Translations under genes and position numbers: made by a program
In this document: positions 8,531 through 16,549 of the stretch, piece after piece
How positions within the stretch are numbered: position 1 is the first letter of the stretch
Layout of the letters: each line of letters begins with the position of its first letter
The notes under the pieces: generated by a model
The model's input: the letters and a program-made list of their open reading frames with translations, nothing else
Databases searched by the model: none
What the model was told of the DNA's origin: nothing
NCBI GenBank assembly: GCA_902776835.1
Contig: CACYRK010000009.1
Span: 1 to 64,000 of the forward strand
Direction: 5' to 3'
DNA: 64,000 bases
Source of the DNA: an uncultured Bacteroidales bacterium
GTDB taxonomy: Bacteria; Bacteroidota; Bacteroidia; Bacteroidales; Muribaculaceae

Positions 8531-9418
8531 TTAGAGCGACTTGGTGACTTCGGCGATGCTCTTTACGCTCTCGCTGCCGTGCTGGTCCTTAACCCACACG
8601 CGGCCAATGGCGTTGTCGACCTTCAGCACGGTGTAGCCATCGCGATAGGAACTGGTGAAGGTGGCGAAGACTTTGTCGCCCTCCTTGATGTCCTCCTTGA
8701 AGGGGATGAGTTTGCACTTATCCTTCGGGTAGGCCTTGATAATGGCGGCAAACATCTGCGCAATCACCTTGCCGTCCTGCTCGTGGATCAGCGTGCCGGC
8801 TTCCCATTCCTTGCCGTTGAAGTAAGCGATTTGTGCTCCGGGCTGCCACTGTCCGTCGGCAATCACGTTGAACGAACTGGGTTTCAGGGGCTTGTTGGCA
8901 TCCTTCTGTCCCAGGCCGGGCTTCTCGTCGGTGCCGTAATCCAAGTCGAGGTAGTCGACCAGCGGCTCGGCGGGGTTGCTGTCGTCGACCACGATGGCGC
9001 GTTTCAAGCCGCTGCCCTGCTGCCACCAGGTGAGCAGGATGTCGCCCTTCTTGGCGGTGCCGTTCTTATCCAGCGGGATAATCAGCGCGTTGGGAATCTC
9101 TGCCTTGCCGTCGTTGAGTTTCGATGTGGTTTCGCCCACCTCGGTCATCGTGGTGTAGTAGAGAATCATGCTGGTGTTGTCAAGTTCCTTGCCTTCCTCA
9201 ACCTTTGAGGGGTAGAAAGTGTAAGGCGCGAGGACCAACTGGCCTGGCTCGGCGTTGAGTTTCACGTTCTGTGGGAAGTCCCAGGGAAACTTGTTGGTGT
9301 CGACTGTTGCCTCGGTGGCGGTGCTGTCGGCACCCTCGGCATTGTTCTCAGCATTGTTGCAACTCACAGTTGCCATGGCTGCCAGGGCAGCCACAATCAT
9401 AAATAAACTTTTCTTCAT
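8531..9418 (-). CDS. Lipoprotein with repeated SH3/Tudor-like segments
   Basis: The 295-residue product starts with a lipoprotein signal (MKKSLFMIVAALAAMATVSC) and a low-complexity Asn/Glu/Ala linker. The body holds about three similar stretches of the form GD-hydrophobic-aromatic, then a turn, then hydrophobic (GDILLTWWQQG, GAQIAYFNGKEWEAG, GDKVFATFTSSYRDG), each followed by acidic strands. The pattern recalls Tudor/agenet SH3-like barrels, but this is inference. No enzyme motif is visible. The start is fixed at 9418 because a -7 box lies at 9497-9504, inside any longer frame. No partner gene is adjacent. Confidence 0.82.
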   Translation of the reverse strand: MKKSLFMIVAALAAMATVSCNNAENNAEGADSTATEATVDTNKFPWDFPQNVKLNAEPGQLVLAPYTFYPSKVEEGKELDNTSMILYYTTMTEVGETTSKLNDGKAEIPNALIIPLDKNGTAKKGDILLTWWQQGSGLKRAIVVDDSNPAEPLVDYLDLDYGTDEKPGLGQKDANKPLKPSSFNVIADGQWQPGAQIAYFNGKEWEAGTLIHEQDGKVIAQMFAAIIKAYPKDKCKLIPFKEDIKEGDKVFATFTSSYRDGYTVLKVDNAIGRVWVKDQHGSESVKSIAEVTKSL

Positions 9419-9782
9419 AGTGTGTGTTAGTTTTTCTGGGCTCGGCGCGATTGGCGTCGTGCCCACAGTATTAATAATAATGTGTATTTTCAAGTGCAAA
9501 ATTAGTGATATTTTTCAGAAAGGCATTAAGTTTTGCCTTTTTTCTTACTTTTGGCGGCACTGCTCGGCGTTGTTTTGATAATGTATTGATAGTTAATGGT
9601 TTGGGGTGTTGAAATGCCGTTTTTCGACAAGTTGTGAGGGCCTTTTCGTGAGTTTTATACAAATTTTTGCACGATATATCCTAACCCTTTGGCCCCTCGG
9701 AGCATTTACTTTGCAGTGTGAATGGGTCGAATGGCCTGAGGCAAGACCTCTATACTAATAATACTTGAACAACTCCACTGCT
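9419..9782. other. Divergent intergenic region
   Basis: This gap holds the promoter of the leftward lipoprotein (9497-9504) and an AT-rich stretch. An imperfect -7 box (TTTACTTTG, 9705-9713) may serve the small gene at 9783. I see no other structure. Confidence 0.5.
9497..9504 (-). promoter_or_regulatory. -7 box TAATTTTG, lipoprotein gene at 8531-9418
   Basis: The plus strand reads CAAAATTA. It leaves a leader of about 75 bases and excludes start codons upstream of 9418. Confidence 0.65.
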
Positions 9783-9971
9783 ATGAACGAGAACTACGAC
9801 GAGTTGCATAACGCTATTGCTGCGCAGATACGCCGCATTGCGCATGCCCGCCAGAGCGAGCGTCCTCCCGGCCTTGACGACCGTCGGTTGCTGGCGCGTC
9901 ACTGGCGTCGCCTGTTGGGCCTTGATCCCACACGTGCCGACCGCCGATTCCTCGACTCGCTCTTTCAGTGA
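9783..9971 (+). CDS. Small basic protein, unknown
   Basis: A 62-residue frame from ATG 9783. The first third is acidic-polar (MNENYDELHNAIAAQ) and the rest is rich in Arg (ARHWRRLL, DPTRADRRFLDSLF), consistent with two amphipathic helices. I do not recognise a family. A near-consensus promoter about 70 bases upstream and G+C-rich codons like those of neighbouring genes argue that it is real. A nucleic-acid-binding role would be a guess from charge alone. Confidence 0.5.
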   Translation: MNENYDELHNAIAAQIRRIAHARQSERPPGLDDRRLLARHWRRLLGLDPTRADRRFLDSLFQ

Positions 9972-10353
9972 CCTGCTCAGCGGGGCATATATATAATGTG
10001 TGTGACCTCGGAAGTGAAATTGATGAGATTTTCCCCGAGCGCCGAGCAAAGTTTAACACTTATTTTGCTGTCGTGCGATGGGTGCCAGAGGCCAAAAAAT
10101 GGCCAGGCGAAAAAAAAATGCATTTTTTTTGAAAAAAATTTTGTCAGTTTCAAAAAAGTTCGTAATATTGTAGTCGAGTTTTGAATGCAAGAGACTGCTC
10201 AAGGTTTAAATGCTTGAAAGTGAGGATAATTATCAAAAATCCCCTTTTGGCATCTTGATTGGTGGGCGGCAAAAACTCACGAGAGAGTAATGAAATAATG
10301 AACTCAGAATATAATTTAAATTATTTTATTAACAATTAAAAAATTTTTTAATT
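9972..10353. other. AT-rich gap with palindromes before a secreted-protein gene
   Basis: The 382-base gap contains GGCCAAAAAATGGCC (10091-10105), an A8-TGCA-T8 palindrome (10111-10130) that could end the small gene upstream, a near -7 box TAATATTG (about 10161-10168), and a perfect 20-base palindrome AATT-A6-T6-AATT at 10334-10353 ending right before ATG 10354. No gene is visible. Confidence 0.6.
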
Positions 10354-11127
10354 ATGAAGATTAAATCTTTACTTTTTGCTGCTTTGGCAGCTGGCATGTG
10401 CTTCTCGGCAAATGCATTTGGCGAGAACGACTACATCGGTTTGGCAGACCCCTTCGATGGCGAAGCTGTAAAGGAGGCTATTAATGCCGCTGGTGAGGAA
10501 GGTTATGAGCTTGCAGTTAATCTGTATGACACCGACCTGTACGGCTATTGCCGCGTGCTTGATGGCACCATCAAGTTGAGCGATGGTCTTGAGTTTGTTG
10601 CTTATAAGGTAGGTAGCCGTGAGATGCCCACTCGTCTTGGCGAGCGCATCCAGGCAACTAACGCTGAACTTAGCCAGTATGGTATGTCCTATGCAATGAC
10701 TACTCAGTTCCGTACTTATGAGGGTGAGACCAAACGTCGCGTACAGTACCTTGGCTCGATCGCTGAGGACGAGGGCGTTTACGGTGAGACCGGTGGCGCT
10801 CTCTTCTACATCAAGGTTCAGAAACTGGACGGCGCTGCTAAGGAGAGCATCACTTTCCCGACTCCCGTTATCGCAACCCGCGCAAAATTCAACGACGCTG
10901 GTGAGGAGGATCCCAATGGCAATGACAGCTTCAAGCCCGCAGAGCGCGTGTATGAGATTAACTTCATCGACAGCGGTGTTAACGACCTGGGCGCTGACAA
11001 GGCTGTTGCAAGCGTGAAGTACTACAACGCAGCTGGTGTTGCTGCCGATGCAGCATTCGACGGTGTGAACATCGTTGTTACCAAGTATGTTGACGGCTCT
11101 CAGAAAGTCGTTAAGATTGTGAAGTAA
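10354..11127 (+). CDS. Secreted protein with Bacteroidales-type C-terminal sorting-like domain
   Basis: A 257-residue protein with a clear signal peptide (LLFAALAAGMCFSANA). The middle is mixed alpha/beta with no motif I recognise. The last 40 residues (VASVKYYNAAGVA, then FDGVNIVVTKYVDGS, then VVKIVK) follow the pattern of C-terminal sorting-type domains of Bacteroidota: strand, AAG turn, G-V-N-I-V-V strand, then a basic strand at the terminus. Such tails direct type IX secretion in some species; whether this host has that machinery cannot be seen here. Codons are less G+C-biased than in neighbours, which may reflect high expression. Confidence 0.85.
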   Translation: MKIKSLLFAALAAGMCFSANAFGENDYIGLADPFDGEAVKEAINAAGEEGYELAVNLYDTDLYGYCRVLDGTIKLSDGLEFVAYKVGSREMPTRLGERIQATNAELSQYGMSYAMTTQFRTYEGETKRRVQYLGSIAEDEGVYGETGGALFYIKVQKLDGAAKESITFPTPVIATRAKFNDAGEEDPNGNDSFKPAERVYEINFIDSGVNDLGADKAVASVKYYNAAGVAADAAFDGVNIVVTKYVDGSQKVVKIVK

Positions 11128-11151
11128 TCAACTTACAATCCAAGCATACAG

Positions 11152-11180
11152 GCCGCGGCTCACAAGCCGCGGCTTTTTTT
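11152..11180 (+). terminator. Rho-independent terminator
   Basis: GCCGCGGCT, loop CACA, AGCCGCGGC, then seven T. It follows the secreted-protein gene that stops at 11127. Confidence 0.9.
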
Positions 11181-11215
11181 GTGCCCATACCCGCCGCATA
11201 ATGCCCGCCGGGGGG

Positions 11216-11301
11216 CTAGAGATTCTAGGGATCATAGGGATTCTAGAGATTCTAGAGATTCTAGAGTTTCTAGGAACTCTAGGGTTTCCAGGGATTCTAT
11301 T
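11216..11301. repeat. TTCTAGAGA short tandem array
   Basis: About nine 9-base units (ATTCTAGAG and variants) lie between the terminator at 11152-11180 and the end of the leftward terminase gene. The unit is the same as at 312-360 and 42918-42978. Confidence 0.85.
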
Positions 11302-11333
11302 GGGGGCTGGGGCTTGGTTTTTGGGGAGGGAGG

Positions 11334-13175
11334 TTAGAGGGGGAATAGGAGTTGCTGCTTGTCGGTGGGGGTGATGGGGTGGGGTGTGGCGAGGGGGCGC
11401 TTGAGGAGGTAGAGGGCGATGGCGCGCGTCATCAGGATGTCGTCGTGGTGGCCGCGCATGGCGGCGAATTTGCCGTTTGGCGCCTGCTCGTAGGTCGCCA
11501 TCTCGTTCACAGCGTCGTTGTCGCGCTCGACATATCCCTGCAGACGCACCATCTTCACCAATTCGTAGATGGCGCGCCGTTTTGTTTTCACGTTGGTTTG
11601 GAAGCCCGGTTTGCCCGGTTGCCTGAAATACAGCATCTTATAATTGCGTCCAATCTCCTCGAGGATATATTCGCCGGCATCGGCACCGGTCTGCTCGGTC
11701 TCGAGCGTGTTGCTCTCAATCACCAGTCGTGCATTGCGGTAATACCGTGCGATATGCACCGCTTTCCATGCCAGCAGGTCGTGGTCGATGTGTCCTCGCC
11801 ATTGCGCCACCACCTCGGGCGGCTGTTCGCGGTGGTGCAGGTCGAAGACGGCGATGACCGAGTAGTCGGCCTTGTCGCTCCGGCCTCCCACGTCGACGGT
11901 GACCATGTAATCGGCCGCGCGGCTGTCGGCCTCGGGATGCCGCCACACCTTCATCAGCCCGCCTGTGGCCTGCACCCAGCGCACCTGTCGCGAGAGTTTG
12001 TGTGGAGCCTCCACGTCGCCGGTGTCGACGGGTGCCATGCAGTGGGCACGCAAGGCATCGAGGTGCTCGGTCGAAAACACGTTCCATCCCGTGGCGGTGA
12101 ACGCCTCGATGTCGTTGCTCGGAAACTCTGCCATCATCAGCGCATGCGACGCATATTCCTTGCGCTTGAGGTGATACCACTGAATCATCTCGAGCGTGCA
12201 GCCCTGCTTCCACAGGGCGTGCTCATAGTCGTCGAGCGAGCGCCACAACGCCTCGGCATCGTCGACCGGCGCGCGATAAATCTCAATCTCGCTCCAGGGC
12301 ACGAACACCGCCGTCTTGTCGCTCTCATGCTGCACGGCACGCATCCACTCGTTGTGGAAAAAGTTGCCCACGCCATTGGCCGTCGACTCATATACCACCA
12401 CGGTGTCGGCCGTCGGCGCAATGGTTCCGGCCACGCTGCGAATCACGTCGTCGGGCGAGTGCATGGCGGTGTCGTTCCAAAAGGCCACCTCGGTGAGGTG
12501 CGCCATCGCCAGGTCGTAGCCACGCACGGCATCCTCGCTGCGTGCGCTGCCCATCACCACCAGACATTCGCGCGAGGCAATCTCCTGCACGTCGCGCGTG
12601 CCCTCGAAGGGCCTGAAACGCAGTGCGATGGGCTCGCCGTTCACATCGCGGTCGAGCATCTCGGTGGGGTAGTGACGCAGCAGCAAGTTGTACATGCGCT
12701 TGATGGCCCGCGCGGTGTTCTTCAGGTGGCCGCAAATCAGGCTGTTCCACTGGCGATGATGCACGATTTGCAGCCAGGCCAAGTAGATTTGCACCAACGT
12801 CGAGCCGCCCCACTGTCGCGCCTTGAGCAAGATGATGCGCACCGGCTGCCCGGCCTGTCGCTGCCCTTCCATGACGGCGATGAGGCGACGCTGCGGCGCA
12901 TTGGGCACAAAGCGCACGTTGCGCGACGAGAGTTTGTCCTTGATTGTCACGCAGCGCGCGCACCAAAACTCAAAGTCGTAGCGCACGCGCAGGCGGTCGC
13001 GATCCAGGTCGCTGAGCGAGGCCACCTCGGGATGGTCGCGCACCATGGCGGCAGGCAACATGCAGTCGCCCACCGCCACGCGGTCGCCGTGACAGCCCAC
13101 GCCACGCAGCGGGTCGTAATGCGTGACGAGGGCGGCGTTACGGCGGCGGTTTTCAGCAATTATTTCGTCGATCAT
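11334..13175 (-). CDS. Phage terminase large subunit-like protein
   Basis: The 613-residue protein has the two-part layout of terminase large subunits. The ATPase carries a Walker A-like LLKARQWGGSTL (about residue 117), a Walker B-like AMAHLTEVAFW and the coupling motif VYESTANG. The nuclease has an RNase H fold signature with VTVDVGGRSDKADYS, LVIESNTLE and GHHDDILMTRA, which supply acidic metal ligands. In phages it cuts and pumps DNA into the procapsid. Nothing looks broken. Its ATG overlaps the stop of the preceding gene (ATGA, 13172-13175). No portal, capsid, small terminase or tail gene is nearby, so the present role is unknown. Confidence 0.85.
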   Translation of the reverse strand: MIDEIIAENRRRNAALVTHYDPLRGVGCHGDRVAVGDCMLPAAMVRDHPEVASLSDLDRDRLRVRYDFEFWCARCVTIKDKLSSRNVRFVPNAPQRRLIAVMEGQRQAGQPVRIILLKARQWGGSTLVQIYLAWLQIVHHRQWNSLICGHLKNTARAIKRMYNLLLRHYPTEMLDRDVNGEPIALRFRPFEGTRDVQEIASRECLVVMGSARSEDAVRGYDLAMAHLTEVAFWNDTAMHSPDDVIRSVAGTIAPTADTVVVYESTANGVGNFFHNEWMRAVQHESDKTAVFVPWSEIEIYRAPVDDAEALWRSLDDYEHALWKQGCTLEMIQWYHLKRKEYASHALMMAEFPSNDIEAFTATGWNVFSTEHLDALRAHCMAPVDTGDVEAPHKLSRQVRWVQATGGLMKVWRHPEADSRAADYMVTVDVGGRSDKADYSVIAVFDLHHREQPPEVVAQWRGHIDHDLLAWKAVHIARYYRNARLVIESNTLETEQTGADAGEYILEEIGRNYKMLYFRQPGKPGFQTNVKTKRRAIYELVKMVRLQGYVERDNDAVNEMATYEQAPNGKFAAMRGHHDDILMTRAIALYLLKRPLATPHPITPTDKQQLLFPL

Positions 13176-15172
13176 ATCAGCGAATTGTAACGCAGGTGTG
13201 TGGGAAGAATCAGTGTGCCCGATGGCGCCGTGCCGTCGATGCTCAGCCTTACGGTGCGCAGCGGCTGCGCCACCACGCTCAGCGACACCGGCGTGTGCAA
13301 CGCGCCGTGCACGCGCATGCTGTTCACCTCGAAGCCGTGGCAGTTAACGCCGCGCGCCCCGCGCAGCCGAAGGGTGAGGTCCAAGCCCTCGCCGTCGACG
13401 TTCCACAGCACGCGCCTGGGCACCGTGTCGAACCAACTGTTGAGTGCTATGGGATGCGACAGGTAGGCGACGGCCATCGTGCCCGGCACCTCGGTGCACA
13501 GGTCGCGACAAGTGCCGCCGGCGTCGATGGCAATGGCGTGCGTCACGTCGTCGTAGAGTTGCGTCGCCGCCACGCTGCGCTCGCTGTAATGGTCGGTGCT
13601 GTCGATGGCGAGCACGCGGCCGTCGGTGGTGAGCAGCCACAACTCGCTGTGCGCGTCGTCCCAGGCCATGCCGCGCACGCCCGTGTCGCGCAACACCGCC
13701 GTCACCGTGCTGCCGCGCAGGCGACACAGCGTGCCTCGGTGGCTCAGGAAGTAGATGTCGCGGTCGCCCTCCACCGGCCATGTGCCAGCGGCGATGACGG
13801 CACGGCTCACCAGGCGAGGCGTCGACAGGCGGTTGCCGGTGGTGAGAGGCAGGGCGTAGATGCCGTGCGTGGTGAATACGTAGACCGGATAGCGTCCGAA
13901 ACCGCCCGAGTACAGCGAGCGGCTCACCGCGGCGAGTGCCAGCAGCGACTGGTCGGCAATGGTGACCTGCTGCTCGGTCACCAGGGCGTTTCCTGCCACG
14001 CTCATCGTCAAGCGGCCATCGTCGGTGCCGACATACAGCCGTCCGGCTGCCGTTGCCGTGGCGACGACACCCGTGGCGCTCTCGCGCGAGGCAAGTTGCT
14101 CGGCCTGGTCGGCGCTGAGCGTGATGTCGGGGCGTATGGCGTCGGGCACCCACTGGTGGCGGTCGAGGGCGTCGAGGTCGGTGGTCGAGGCAATCACGTG
14201 CCAGGCCGACTGCGCCAACTGGCTCGTCACCTCGCTGGCGGCGCGTGCCGGCATGCCCCATTCGAGCCACGCCGCGCGGTTGTTGTCGGTGACGGCGCGA
14301 TAGGCGATGCCGCTCCCGGTGGCGACCACGCTGGCGGCGTCGGTGGCCAGCACGTCGACGGCCTTGACCAGCGATTTCCATGCCGCCCCGATGACGCCGT
14401 TCACCGTCACGCTTGTCACGAAGGCCTGCATCGCCACTGTGGTGGTGTCGATGCCGGTGTAGTGGCTGCCGTCGTCGGTCACCGCGCTGCGTAGCGCATT
14501 GGCATTCAGCGCGGTGTTGCCGTCGAGACGCATGGCAGGACTGAGCCACAGATAGTTGTCGTCGTGCATGCGCACGCCGTAGCGCACCATGATAGGCCCG
14601 GTGTACAATTCGCGGCTGCGTGCGTCGGCAGCAAGGGCGTTCCACACGCTGCGCAACGTTGCTGACAGCGAAGCCACATCGCTGGCGTTGAGCGGGTTTT
14701 GCCAGCGCGAGTAAGGTTGGGCAAAGGTCTGCGGGGCGATAGTGGTGGTCAGCGCCGGCATATTGCTCGCTCCGATGGTCAGCGACGCTATTGCGTCGGC
14801 CGGATTGAGCACCGTGTAGCCCGTGTCGCCGCGCAGCAGATGGGTGATGCCCGCAGTCGTGGCCACCACGAGCAGTCGGCCCACCACATGGGCGTTGACG
14901 AAGTCGCCGTCGACCAGTGTCACGGCGTTGCCGTCGGCCCACAGTTTGCTGTCGTAGATGGTGATGAAATGTGCGCCGTCGATGGCGATGAGCCGATGGC
15001 CGGCTCCGATGCAGCCCACCGTGGCGGGGTTGCCCACGACCTGCAGCGCCTCGTCGGCCTGACGCACGTTTTGCGCCAAGCGCGCCGTGCCGGCCGGCAG
15101 CGTTTCGCCCGTGACCGCCTGGCATGCGCCGCGCGGCACCACGCGCAATGTTGAAGAATGTGTGTGTTTCAT
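13172..15172 (-). CDS. Propeller-like protein resembling phage DNA-stabilisation proteins
   Basis: A 666-residue protein with no signal peptide, made of repeated beta-strand blades: AIDGAHFITIYDSKLWADG, LYVGTDDGRLTMSV, PVYVFTTHGIYALPL, RDIYFLSHRGTLCRL, SELWLLTTDGRVLAI. The motif VYVFTTHGIYAL and the opening LAQNVR recall the packaged-DNA stabilisation (P22 gp10-like, crAss stab-like) proteins of phages; this is an inference from motif memory. It is the first gene of a pair translationally coupled to the terminase, under a host-type promoter at 15201-15208. The start at 15172 is chosen because earlier codons enter the promoter region. Base composition matches neighbouring host genes, so it is not a recent arrival. 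Confidence 0.78.
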   Translation of the reverse strand: MKHTHSSTLRVVPRGACQAVTGETLPAGTARLAQNVRQADEALQVVGNPATVGCIGAGHRLIAIDGAHFITIYDSKLWADGNAVTLVDGDFVNAHVVGRLLVVATTAGITHLLRGDTGYTVLNPADAIASLTIGASNMPALTTTIAPQTFAQPYSRWQNPLNASDVASLSATLRSVWNALAADARSRELYTGPIMVRYGVRMHDDNYLWLSPAMRLDGNTALNANALRSAVTDDGSHYTGIDTTTVAMQAFVTSVTVNGVIGAAWKSLVKAVDVLATDAASVVATGSGIAYRAVTDNNRAAWLEWGMPARAASEVTSQLAQSAWHVIASTTDLDALDRHQWVPDAIRPDITLSADQAEQLASRESATGVVATATAAGRLYVGTDDGRLTMSVAGNALVTEQQVTIADQSLLALAAVSRSLYSGGFGRYPVYVFTTHGIYALPLTTGNRLSTPRLVSRAVIAAGTWPVEGDRDIYFLSHRGTLCRLRGSTVTAVLRDTGVRGMAWDDAHSELWLLTTDGRVLAIDSTDHYSERSVAATQLYDDVTHAIAIDAGGTCRDLCTEVPGTMAVAYLSHPIALNSWFDTVPRRVLWNVDGEGLDLTLRLRGARGVNCHGFEVNSMRVHGALHTPVSLSVVAQPLRTVRLSIDGTAPSGTLILPTHLRYNSLI

Positions 15173-15200
15173 GGCATTTAAATTAAGGTAAAACTTGCCG

Positions 15201-15208
15201 CAAAGGTA
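15201..15208 (-). promoter_or_regulatory. -7 box TACCTTTG, propeller/terminase operon
   Basis: The plus strand reads CAAAGGTA, 28 bases before ATG 15172. It shows that the phage-like pair can be read by the housekeeping sigma factor. Confidence 0.65.
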
Positions 15209-15324
15209 TCCAGGCCCATGCGCCTCGCACAACCGCAATCAGTAACACCAGGCGGTTCTCCACAAAATTTGCCGAGAATAAGCGCAATTTCCTCGTCACA
15301 CTTTTCACAATGCCATTTTTTGTG

Positions 15325-15332
15325 TAATTTTG
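15325..15332 (+). promoter_or_regulatory. -7 box TAATTTTG abutting the recX start
   Basis: Only five bases separate the box from ATG 15338. Transcription from it would begin at or within a base or two of the start codon, giving a leaderless mRNA. The -33 position is only T-rich. Confidence 0.6.
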
Positions 15333-15337
15333 TGGTG

Positions 15338-15823
15338 ATGATGAAACGTGAAATTAGTGCCGAAACGGCGTTAAATCGCCTGGCTGCGATGTGTTCGCGC
15401 AGCGAGCATTGTGAGGCCGATGTGCGTCGCAAGTTGGCCGATTGGGGCTTGGACGCCGCGTCGGCCGATGGCATCGTGCGTCGCTTGGTAAGCGAGCGCT
15501 ACGTCGACGACGCGCGCTACGCCCACGCCTACGTACGCGACAAGTTTCGCTTCAACCGCTGGGGCCGCGTGAAAATCGCCTATATGCTTCGCGGCAAGGG
15601 TATTGCGGCCGACGTGATTGCCCTGGCGCTCGAAGAGATTGACGCTGCCGACTATGCTGCCACGCTGTCGCAACTGCTACGCGACAAGTGGCGCGAGGTG
15701 TGCCGTCGCGACCCTGACAAGGCTCGTGCCGCCCTGCTGCGCTTTGCCGCTGGCCGCGGCTTTGAACCGGCCGATGCCGTGCGTGCAGTAAACGAGATAA
15801 TGCGATGTGACAATGACGACTAA
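15338..15823 (+). CDS. recX: Regulatory protein RecX
   Basis: A 161-residue protein with the three-helix RecX repeats: EADVRRKLADWGLD, then RRLVSERYVDDARYAHAYVRDKFRFNRWGRVKIAYMLRGKGI, a strong family signature. RecX binds the RecA filament and restrains strand exchange. Two ATGs stand in tandem (15338 and 15341); the first is used. It overlaps comF, which starts at 15813, so the two are coupled. The adjacent -7 box implies a leaderless transcript, which would tie recX translation to conditions favouring leaderless initiation (inference). Confidence 0.93.
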   Translation: MMKREISAETALNRLAAMCSRSEHCEADVRRKLADWGLDAASADGIVRRLVSERYVDDARYAHAYVRDKFRFNRWGRVKIAYMLRGKGIAADVIALALEEIDAADYAATLSQLLRDKWREVCRRDPDKARAALLRFAAGRGFEPADAVRAVNEIMRCDNDD

Positions 15824-16523
15824 GGTGCGACAATGGCTTGGTGCGGCAGCCGATGTGCTGCTGCCGCGTCTATGCCCGGTGTGCGGCCGTGTGCTGGGTA
15901 GCGACGAGCCGCATCTGTGCCGCGCCTGCCTGTCGGCGATGCCTCGCACTCGCCTTGAGCAGCAGCCGCTAAACGCCATGGAGCAACTCTTTGCGGGCCT
16001 GGTGCCAATTGAGCGCGCCACGGGCTATTTCTACTACGAGAAGGCCAGCCCCTATGCCGCCATCCTGCACGACATCAAGTACCGCAACCGGCCCGACATG
16101 GGGCAGTGGCTCGCCTGCCATGCCGCGCGGCAAATCGCGTCAAGCGGCTTTTGGGACGGCGTGGACGCCATCGTGCCCGTGCCGCTGCATGTGAGCAAAC
16201 TCGCCAAGCGAGGCTACAACCAGAGTATGTATCTGGCACGCGGCGTGTCGCAAGCCACCGGGGTGCCTGTGGTCGAGGCCGTGGAGGCTGTCAGGGCGCA
16301 TGCCACGCAGACCCACCGCGGTGCCCTCGACCGCTGGAAGAACACCCGCGAGATGTATGCCGCGCACTCCAGCGCCAAGCAGTTGGCCGGCCGCCACGTG
16401 GTGGTGGTCGACGACGTAGTGACCACCGGGGCAACCCTCGAGGCGTGCGCCACCGCGCTGCAAGATGCCGTGCCGGGCATCAAGGTGTCGCTATTTGCCC
16501 TGGCTGTGGCGCGAATTGATTGA
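15813..16523 (+). CDS. comF: ComF family phosphoribosyltransferase-like protein
   Basis: The 236-residue protein starts with a zinc-ribbon (CPVCG ... CRAC, about residues 20-40). It is followed by a type I phosphoribosyltransferase fold with IVPVPLHVSKLAKRGYNQS and the PRPP loop VVVVDDVVTTGAT near the C terminus. In naturally competent bacteria ComF takes part in DNA uptake; in others its role is unclear. ATG at 15813 is used; a GTG at 15807 is possible. The gene overlaps recX by 11 bases, and a 26-base gap leads to the patatin gene. Confidence 0.92.
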   Translation: MTTKVRQWLGAAADVLLPRLCPVCGRVLGSDEPHLCRACLSAMPRTRLEQQPLNAMEQLFAGLVPIERATGYFYYEKASPYAAILHDIKYRNRPDMGQWLACHAARQIASSGFWDGVDAIVPVPLHVSKLAKRGYNQSMYLARGVSQATGVPVVEAVEAVRAHATQTHRGALDRWKNTREMYAAHSSAKQLAGRHVVVVDDVVTTGATLEACATALQDAVPGIKVSLFALAVARID

Positions 16524-16549
16524 CAGTAACGATTTAGGACATTTATAAC

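Noticed and set aside
13196..14494. Plus-strand open frame opposite the propeller gene
   Set aside because: It has an Arg/His/Gly-rich composition without folds. The minus frame has regular beta blades, a promoter and coupling to the terminase.
11334..15172. Complete prophage
   Set aside because: Only two phage-like genes are present. No integrase, att duplication, capsid, tail or lysis genes were seen, and flanking genes are core.
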